The notes beneath the pieces were generated by a model that did not search any database, had not been told where the DNA came from, and saw only the letters and a list, made by a program, of their open reading frames with translations. This document shows, piece by piece, positions 1 to 7,031 of a DNA stretch of 17,828 bases. The stretch is taken from assembly GCA_015680635.1 (NCBI GenBank), contig JAABOA010000203.1, forward strand, positions 1 to 17,828, written 5' to 3'. Source of the DNA: Lunasporangiospora selenospora. Taxonomy: Eukaryota; Mortierellomycota; Mortierellomycetes; Mortierellales; Mortierellaceae. Each line of letters begins with the position of its first letter. Positions within the stretch are counted from its first letter, which is position 1. The position numbers and the translations under genes are program-made.

Positions 1-48
1 TCAGGGGCCTGTCAGGGTCAGAGTATGTCAACGAGATAGAGATGTAGT

Positions 49-54
49 TTTATT
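49..54 (-). terminator. possible polyadenylation signal AATAAA
   Basis: The minus strand reads AATAAA here, about 140 nt downstream of the stop codon at 191 of the minus-strand open frame. This is a plausible position for a 3' UTR. Another AATAAA lies on the plus strand at 70-75. Fungal poly(A) signals are loose, so this is weak evidence. Confidence 0.25.
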
Positions 55-190
55 AAGCTTTCTTCGAGGAATAAAAAGGGTAGGGACAGTGCTGACCGCC
101 AACCTCATGCGGCTTGTACTAAGTCTGGGACTCTACGTCGACGTTCTGGAAATCCATCTGGTGTTCGCTCTGGAGATCCTTGCGAACGAT

Positions 191-669
191 TTATCCAAGC
201 GAGACTGAGCAGGTTCTCCAGTGCTTGGATTGTGTTTCGTCTCCCACGTCCTCATGGTTAAGCTCACTTTCAGCACCTGCAGAACCAGTGATCATGCTGT
301 CGTCCTTCTTCGTGCCATCTTGTCCTTTTGGGGCGCTGGTGGCAGATTTCTTCGTCTTGCCTTTTCCTGCATTATCTATGAGATCGGTCTCCATTTGATC
401 CATGGACGTTCTCCACAGCTTGTCAGCATCCGTCTCCACGGTTGCTTTAAAAAGTGAAAGTAAATCTTGTCCGGGTGAAAGTGCGTTCATCATATCACTC
501 TTCAGTTTGACGATTTGAAGCTTGATGGGTACTAGCACTGAAGCCTTGTATGCTTCCACCGCAAATGTCATGATGTTCCTGGGAGTGGCTGTTGTGGTGA
601 GCAGCGACGTTTTGAGCGTCTCCAGACACTCTTCACTGACTACCTCTCGATCGACCTTCTCTTCAGTTT
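191..669 (-). CDS. uncharacterised protein, 3' coding portion
   Basis: Not recognised. The minus strand is open from about 669 to a TAA at 191. An ATG at 571 would give 126 residues. Upstream of it the same frame continues with protein-like sequence (KVDREVVSEECLETLKTSLL) back to a possible 3' splice site, CTTCTCAG, ending at 670. The residues after the ATG look like a helical domain (KLQIVKLKSDMMNAL, LLSLFKATVETDADKLW). A hydrophilic, Lys/Asp/Ser-rich, probably disordered tail follows. Past the TAA the same frame is open again to about 120, so either a small in-frame intron (GTGGGA to GCAAG, 69 nt) removes the stop or the gene is decayed. No domain, signal peptide or membrane segment is visible. 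It may be the last exon of a longer gene or part of a pseudogene that includes the interrupted region just upstream. Confidence 0.35.
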
Positions 670-1119
670 CTGAGAAGAATTGATAATTTCATGCCGGATA
701 TCGACTTTCAGACGCTCAGCACTACCCGTGTGTACACAAATGAGAAGCGTTAGTCTCTGCACGCCATGAGATGAATGTGTCAAGTTCACTATTTGCTAGT
801 TCACAGTATCTCTTTACCATCCTTGCGCCAAAGCGTGCTTCATATCAGCCTGGGTTTCATCGCTTTAGCATCGTTTTTTTTATGTCCTCAGACGTTTCTG
901 ATCGCGATAGATGACTGGGCTTCCGGGGGATTGCCTGAGTGTAGTCTGTGATGGTGACGACGAAGACTGCATGGCTCGAGAGATGCGCCTCTTGGTGGCC
1001 CGATTCGTCAAGCCAAGTAGAAGAAACTCACTGGCGCCCAAAATGCTGTCGACTTGGTGAAGCAGAGCACACACATGGGTTTGGCCTGATGAGGAGGCAA
1101 AGTTATTTGGTCGGTACAC
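670..1119 (-). pseudogene. interrupted coding-like region upstream of the 191-669 frame
   Basis: Two minus-strand frames here look protein-coding but carry stops. One reads SETSEDIKKTMLKR, a TGA, NPG, a second TGA, then a stretch beginning YEARFGARMVKRYCELANSE. The other reads SDETQADMKHALAQGW, a TAA, RDTVN, a TAG, then a stretch ending TGSAERLKVDIRHEIINSSQ. A strong donor (GTGAGT near 1012) and a possible acceptor (CATGCAG near 965) join two open stretches in frame. Some of the interruptions could therefore be introns, but I could not build a full intact model. I call it a probable decayed 5' part of the gene ending at 191. It may be an intact gene whose splicing I misread. Confidence 0.25.
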
Positions 1120-1684
1120 CCGTGGGTTAGAGCGGTTGGAAAAAAAGGAGAATGGTGTAGTTCAGAGATTCTGCTAGGTGCTTGAACGGTAAGAGGGTCT
1201 GGGTAGAGACCAGGAACGGAAAGGGTTCGTCCTCAAGAGTCAACAGTTGGTTGTATTGGGAGCCAGGAACAAGGAGTGAATCGATCATACAGTGACCAAG
1301 AGAAGGCAGAGTGACCTCAGAGTGAGGCCTGTGTTCTAACGACAGTGGGACAATGCCTTGTCTCTTAGTGCGTAAGGAGAGATCTTTGTTTGGCTTCTGC
1401 CATTTGGGACTCTTCCTTTTCACCAACTCAGACCAAGGGAGAGTAAAGGGCTCAATGGGGGGTTTGACAGGCTGTGTTTCCGATACTGTGTGAAAGAGAG
1501 AAGAATTGGGAGGGTCAGTCCTGGATGGACAGCAATGGGAATGGATGTCATTTTGTGGGTGGATATGGGCGTAAGTAGGGGTAAGAAAGGCGATGCTCTT
1601 TGTAAAATAAAAAGGTAAGAACCTCTGGTCAGGCACCCTTCACCTATCACCACAACAGGCGTTGGATGTGGGCGTGGGATTAAA
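1120..1684. other. intergenic, no supported gene
   Basis: A minus-strand frame is open from 1636 to 1127 (169 codons), but its first codon is GTG. Its only Met codon lies well inside, and its product has no recognisable motif. Nothing else is seen here. Confidence 0.4.
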
Positions 1685-2104
1685 CTAACAGCTCAGCATG
1701 CTTTGGGGCATTTGCTCGACAGGCTTCTCCAGTTCCTGCGAGGTTACGCGGGCCCACTCCTGCTGAATGGCTTTAATAAGGCCTTCGATAGTACGGGGTC
1801 TCTCTTTGCGCTTGTAGATCCTCCCTGTCATCATCCTCCACACATTCTCCAGAGGGTTAAGATCAGGTGAGTTGGATGGCCAGTCCAAGTTCACCATCTG
1901 CCTGGTCTTCTTCCATTCCCTTGCCTTTTTGGAGGTGTGGATCCGACAGTTGCCCCCCATCAGAATCGCGCCTGAGATGTGTCCGTAAACTGGATAAGTC
2001 TCTTGGTCTACTCGCATCTCTGAGGAGCTCGCCGAACCACAGAAATGGCTGCTCGAGCCGTAAAATCCCTCAGTCAGCCTTGTAATATATTCCTCAGGGC
2101 CATA
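1685..2104 (-). pseudogene. Tc1/mariner (IS630 superfamily) transposase remnant
   Basis: This is the C-terminal end of a DDE transposase, which cuts and pastes its own element at TA sites. The minus-strand product carries GNCRIHTSKKAREW followed by DWPSNSPDLNPLENVW, the hallmark end of Tc1/mariner catalytic domains. The spacing from the second catalytic position to the Glu in LEN is 34 residues, as in DD34E Tc1 elements. The second catalytic Asp is replaced by Gly (MGGN where family members have an Asp before Asn), so this copy should be dead. An ATG at 2017 opens 110 residues. The frame runs upstream to an in-frame TAG at 2105-2107 and the residues there no longer resemble a transposase. The N-terminal DNA-binding domain and the first catalytic Asp are missing. 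I found no terminal inverted repeats. Confidence 0.8.
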
Positions 2105-2289
2105 CTAGAGGATTGTAGGAATGTTGGCCCCATGAAGGGTAATGGCCGTGAAGGACAGCAGTGTTTACTGTCAGTCAGATCCAGGCACTAAAGTGTCTTA
2201 TTGATCGGCCTCCCTCAGTCCAGCTACGGTCTACAACACGGGCTATGTTCATAGGACGCCAATCTATCTCAAAATAAATAAAACAAAGA

Positions 2290-2307
2290 CGAGATCTCGA
2301 GATCTCG
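2290..2307. repeat. 18-bp perfect palindrome
   Basis: The sequence CGAGATCTCGAGATCTCG equals its own reverse complement over all 18 bases and is built of overlapping GAGATCTC units. It lies about 300 nt past the stop of the coiled-coil gene and just outside the transposase remnant. No function is evident. Confidence 0.8.
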
Positions 2308-2550
2308 AAACTCATCTATGAACATTTAAATATTTTAGAGCAGAGACGACAGTCAAGATATTTCTTCAAAAATTCATACGCTCCCGAAAGTACTCTGACA
2401 AAAACAGCACTAGAAAAAAAACTGAATAAGGACGTAATGTATTGGTGGATTTTTGCATATATGCCAAATGATGCAAAAGCAAAACAAACAAAGAAAGAAA
2501 AAGCAGAGTAGCAGGCAAAAATTACTTGTAAGGAAGTGAGAGGATAGGTT

Positions 2551-2577
2551 AAAAAAAAAAGAAAGAAAGAAAGAAAG
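2551..2577. repeat. A-tract and (GAAA)n microsatellite
   Basis: Ten A residues are followed by four tandem GAAA-type units. On the transcribed minus strand this is a CTTT/T tract in the likely 3' UTR of the coiled-coil gene. Confidence 0.9.
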
Positions 2578-2610
2578 GAGATAAAGGATAAAAATCCACT
2601 AATGATGAGC

Positions 2611-5600
2611 TTAGAATGTCGCAACGGCCACACCCTCCTTCTCCTGGACGTTGATCGCATCGTTGCTGCTGGTAGCAGTGGCAGCAGCCGACTTCTTCTT
2701 GTTCTTCTTCTTCTTCTTCTTCTTCTTTTCGCCCTCGCCTTCCTTGACCTCCTCTGTGGCTTGCTCAGCCTCTTCAGATTCGTCGGCATCCTCATCTGAT
2801 TTATCCTTGGAGTCATCCTTCTTCTCCTCAGTTACCGCGGGGGCAGCGGCAGCGGCGGAAGTGGTTGCAGCAGTAACGACGGGTTCGACTTCCTTGACTG
2901 AGGCGGACTTGGCCTCGTTCAATTCCTTCTCCAGTTCCTTGACACGCGCCGAAAGAGTCGCCTGCTCGGTCTTCTGCTCCTCCTTGGCAGCACTGTTAGC
3001 CTCAGCCAGCTTCTTCACCTCGACCCCAGCACTCTTCTTAGCCTCAACTGCTGCCGCCAATTCGGTCGATAAGGTCTCCTTCTCCTTGTTAAGAGCCTCC
3101 TTCTCCTTGTTCAAAGTCTCCTTCTCCTTCTCAAGAGAGGCCACCGATTGGGCATTCTTTGACACTTCAGCAGAGAGAGCGTCCTTCTCCTTGGTCAGAT
3201 TCTCGACCTGCTCCGTCTTGGCCGCCACAGTTGCAGTCAAAGCATCCTTCTCCCTGTGGGAAGACTCTTGGTCCTTCTTGGATGAAGCACTCGAAGTCGT
3301 CAAGACGGCCAACTCCTTAGCAATGGCTTCCTTTTCAGACAGGATCGACTTGTGGCTGGCCTCCTTGTCCGAGACCTCCTTCTGCAACTCCTCGATACGC
3401 TTCTGGAGAACAGTCGATTGCTCCTGAGCCTTTTCGCTGTTCTCTGCCGATCGATCCGAAAGGTCCTTGATGCGTGCAGTGAAGGTAGCCTGCTTCTCAG
3501 TCAAGGTTGTGATCTGAGTATTTGAGGTCTCGAGTTCCTTGGTCAAGTGGACAAACTGATCCTGCTGAGTGCTCAACTGCTTCGCGTGAGAACCCTCGAG
3601 CTCGGTGATCTGACTCTGGAGCATCTTAGCCTCCGTCTGAGTCTTCTTCAGCTCGGCCTGAGCCTTCTTCAACTCAGTCTCTGAGGTGGCAATCTTCTCC
3701 TTAGCAGAAGACAACTCGGTCTCCTTAGCAGACAAGGCAGTCTCCTTGGCCAACAAGACAGTCTCCTTGGTCGACAAGATGGTAATGTGCTCCTCATGCC
3801 TGATGGAAAGTGTTTTGTGCTCTTCCTTGGTCTTGGTCAACTGCTCCTTTGTGGTCTTGACCTCCTCCTGGACACGCTTGATCTCAGTCTCCTTCTGGCT
3901 GGTCTTCTCGGACTCTTGGGCGAGTTGAGTGCGCAACATGTCAATCTCCTCGATCAACGAGTGCTTCTCACCCTCAAAGGACTCAACCTGGCTATGGGAA
4001 ACCTCCTCAGCGTGGCTGACAGCCTCAGCGTACTGCTCGACCTGCAGCTTGGAGTTCTCAAGCTCGCCTTCCAAGGCCCTGAAATCAGCCTCCAAAACAG
4101 CAATCCTAGCGTCCTTCTCCGTAAGGATCATCGAGCACTTGTGGTGGAAATCATTGCGCTCACGAAGAGCTGCCTCGGCGCGGTGTTCAGCATCCATGAT
4201 GTTATGAGAGAGTCGGTTGACCTCGTTCTCGGCACGGCCCAACTGCTGCTTCAAATCAAGGGTGATGTCATTCATGCGTTCCATTTGAGCTCCCATGTGT
4301 GCACGCGTCTGCTGAAGTTCCTGAAACTGGTGTTCCAATTCCGCAACACGTCCATTACTCTCGGCAGCCTTAACAGCTTGCGCCTGAGCGGCCTTGATGT
4401 TTTCCTTTTCAATCGCCAACTGCTTGACCAGAAGCGAGTTTGTGTAGTTGAGGGACTCAACGTTGGACACAATCGACTTGGCACGGGTCTCGGTCTTCTT
4501 GGCAGTCTTGACAAGCTCGGCATCGGCATTCAATTGCTGCTGAAGTTCAGTAACTTGAGACTTGACCTTCTCAGCACGGCTATTTGCGGCAGCAATCTCG
4601 CGATCCTTGACGACCAACATTGCACGGAGGGACTCAAATTCCTCATTGGAGACCGTCTTTTCAACAATAACAATCTTTTCAACAGTGGTAATAGGGGCGG
4701 CAGGGGCAACAGAAACAGTCTTGAACTCTTCCTTGACAGACTCGGTCTTCTTAGCAGGCTCATGCTTCTCAACAGGCTCAGCCTTCTTGACGGGTTCAGC
4801 CTTCTTGACGGGTTCAGCCTTCTTTACAGGCTCTTCAGTCTTGACAGGGGCCTGGACCTTAATGGGCTCGGCAACAGGGGTAGCGGGAGCGGCAGGGGTA
4901 GCAGCAGGCGATTCCTTCTTGGTCTTCTTGGACTTCTTGGACGAAGGCTTGGGGGATTCCTCCGTCTCGGTCTTTTGGACAGGAGTAGCAATTGGAGCTA
5001 CAGTCTCGGGCTTGACAGGCTTAATAGGTTCAACAGGTGCAGTAACGGGTGCGGGTGCAGAGGACTCGGCCTTGACAACACGGGTAGGTGATGAGGCCTT
5101 AGCAGGCTTCTTTTCCTTCTTGGAGGCAGGCTTGGGAGTAGCAGTGGCAACAGGGGCATCAAGGAGATCAAAAGGGTTGGCAGAGACAACTCGCTCGTCC
5201 AGAGTCTCGGTGGCGGAGGAGGCGGAGCTTTCCTTGTCCTCAGACGAGGTCTTCTTTGGACGGGTAGACACGACAGGCCTAGTTTCAGGAGCATCGTTGA
5301 AGAGTCAGCATCATCACACAGCAGAACGACGGGAGGGATCAGGTGCTCTTCGATCCCAGCCACGCCCCATTCGAGCCATCCCGGGTAGATCCAGCCCATC
5401 TCATCACACAGGGAACAGAGAAAGTGGTGCGGGAGAGAAAGTATGTATGTGTAAGAGAAAGACAGCAGATCCAGGGGACCTTCTCTTCCCAACAGTGTCA
5501 CTCCTCCGCCAGTCCCGCCTTGCATATCCGACACCACCTTGTGCAACCTTGAAAATAATACAGCGAGTGAAATGTGCCAATCGCCCCCATGGCATCCTTT

Positions 5601-6159
5601 TTTCTCACTCTCTTACCCCCAAATGTTCAGATCCATGCCATTGTACCGCGAATCCGCCTTTTGCACAAAATGGTGCCTTTCTCACACATACTCTCTCTCC
5701 AACACAATCCCTTTCTTTCTCTCTAGCATTCTCCTTTTCTTTCTATCTTGTTTGGTTTACACACCCCATTAAATCTGCCAAAATACACCGCTCTCCTGTG
5801 GAGAAGCTGTGTAGGAAGAAGGGAGGAAGGAGAGGGAAATGGTGTAGAGAAGCTCAACCAGAGAGCCATGATCCAGCAAGAAAAAAATGTGAAGCAAAAG
5901 AAATCTGGACAAACAACATTTCTGCTAGTAATAATGTGGTAGAGGGGTAAGGAAAAACTTACTTCTTCTTCGCCTGCTTATTGCTGGCTCGCTTGGCGCG
6001 ACTCTCGTGCTCGTCCAGGAGCTCCTTTTGAGCCTGTTCAGCCATAAGAGCGCGATGACGGTGGTGCTGAGGCTCGACCACGTTCATGTAAAGGTAGTAG
6101 GCTCCCGCGCCTGCAACAACGGCAACCAAGGCGACCGTAGTGGGGTTAATGAACTCCAT
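2611..6159 (-). CDS. membrane-anchored coiled-coil protein, p180/kinectin-like
   Basis: Two minus-strand exons, 6159-5963 and 5278-2611, encode 954 residues. The large exon has no ATG at its 5' end (first usable codon GTG). The 66-codon frame upstream ends in a perfect donor, AA|GTAAGT. The acceptor is CTAG at 5279, with CTGAC about 30 nt before it. The join keeps frame (KKK-PVVSTRP). Residues 8-25 form one hydrophobic helix after a five-to-seven-residue start, and a basic stretch ends exon 1. Then come NPFDLL (100-105), a Pro/Ala/Lys-rich region with KKAEPV repeats (about 209-240), roughly 580 residues of Glu/Lys/Gln coiled coil (about 270-850), an acidic segment and a Lys tract (about 914-929). 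This matches the build of ER ribosome receptor p180 and kinectin: tiny lumenal end, one anchor, long cytosolic coiled coil. The ER ribosome/mRNA tether role is inference from architecture. A golgin-like or nuclear-envelope coiled coil is the alternative. Lys codons are nearly all AAG, suggesting high expression. Confidence 0.85.
5279..5962 (-). other. 684-nt intron of the coiled-coil gene
   Basis: The donor GTAAGT is at 5962-5957 and the acceptor CTAG ends at 5279. It is six to eight times longer than the other introns in the window (81-150 nt). The TAA at 5961-5959, which ends the first-exon frame, sits inside the donor. The interior is purine-rich on the transcribed strand and contains no convincing ORF. 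Confidence 0.8.
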
Positions 6160-6527
6160 CCCGAGATGAACAAGTCAGAGATCAATTTTTCGTGACAATG
6201 ATTGGCCTGATTCCTGATAGGCGTTGAACTTCGCAGGCACTAAGCTAAAATTTAGGTCGATCCGGATCAAGAAAGAAAAACAAAAAACAAGAGAATTAGT
6301 GAACATTCTATGCGATGCTAATGTCGACCCGTCCTTCCACCGGAATCCTGCATTAGAGAAGATTGAACAATGAGGCCTGACTGCATAGGTGCTCGCTGAT
6401 TTGGATGATGACCAAGTCTAATTGCCTGCTCTTCCCAAGGCGGGATTATTCTGGTTCATCTCTTTCGGACGATGAGATCAGATGGGCCGCACCAAGAGAT
6501 CAGCGGCCTGTCCAGGCGCGTCCGAAT

Positions 6528-6563
6528 AGAAAAGAAAAAAAAAAAAAGAAAAGAAAAGAAAAG
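6528..6563. repeat. A-rich (AAAAG)n microsatellite
   Basis: An uninterrupted A/G tract of AAAAG units around a run of 13 A residues. It lies about 370-400 nt upstream of the coiled-coil gene start. It could be a nucleosome-excluding promoter element, but nothing beyond composition supports that. Confidence 0.85.
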
Positions 6564-6859
6564 AGGAGATGCAGATCAGTGGAAGTAGTATGTACCTGGA
6601 ACAGGATCCTCTCTTTTCGGTGCTTGTCCTCGAATCCTCAAGTGGAGATGATGATGAAGGACAACAGAGGGGAATGAATGTGGACGGGAGTGAAAGAGAG
6701 AAACCAGCCAGCTCGAAGCAGCACGAGATAAAAAAAACGTCCTCTCGCCTTTGAGTTGAACACAGGCAAATTTTCCCGGGAGCCCATTGGCTGAGAGTAG
6801 CCGTGGGCCTAACCTTCTCCACGTCGAACCATCATTACTTCTGACTTGCCATGGTCAGA

Positions 6860-6876
6860 TTTTTTTTTTTTTTTTT
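6860..6876. repeat. poly(T) tract of 17
   Basis: Seventeen T residues in a row on the plus strand, which is poly(A) on the strand of the LARP4-type gene. It lies about 155 nt beyond that gene's stop. It may be a length-variable tract. Confidence 0.9.
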
Positions 6877-7031
6877 GATTTCTCCTGCAGCAAGTGCACA
6901 GCTCGCCACTGTCTATGCGTCATCACCCGGGCGCAAAAAAACGCAAGTTTCTAACTTTCATTCCATCGAAGCAGCTATTCTGCACTATCTCATGAAAGAA
7001 ACTCTGGCCCTGCTCTGCACAGTTTGCTCCT

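Larger units (their letters stand above)
2105..2610. other. intergenic, 3' flank of the coiled-coil gene
   Basis: No gene is supported. The part nearest 2610 is likely the 3' UTR of the minus-strand coiled-coil gene. The stretch is AT-rich and holds an 18-bp palindrome and a GAAA microsatellite, listed separately. Upstream of 2107 the transposase frame is open again to about 2172 but matches nothing I know. Confidence 0.5.
6160..7031. other. intergenic: promoter of coiled-coil gene, 3' flank of LARP4 gene
   Basis: No gene is supported in these 872 bases. The side near 6160 is the 5' UTR and promoter of the coiled-coil gene, whose ATG has G at -3 and G at +4. There is no other minus-strand ATG in the nearest 100 nt. 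The side near 7031 is the 3' flank of the LARP4-type gene. I see no canonical AATAAA for it. A purine microsatellite (6528-6563) and a T tract (6860-6876) account for the low complexity. Confidence 0.6.

Noticed and set aside
1127-1636. 169-codon minus-strand frame
   Set aside because: It starts at GTG with no ATG near its 5' end, has no recognised motif and lacks clear splice links. It is kept only as a note in the intergenic description.
3787-5091. 434-codon plus-strand ORF opposite the coiled-coil exon
   Set aside because: It is the antisense shadow of a Lys/Glu-rich coding sequence (AAG/GAG read as CTT/CTC), giving a Leu/Ser-rich product without motifs.
5269-5271. GTG as the start of an 886-residue coiled-coil protein
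   Set aside because: Fungal nuclear genes start at ATG. An in-frame upstream exon with perfect splice signals provides the ATG and a membrane anchor.
4562-5950. 462-codon plus-strand ORF
   Set aside because: It is antisense to the coiled-coil exon and runs into the intron. No start context or domain supports it, and the minus-strand gene explains the region.
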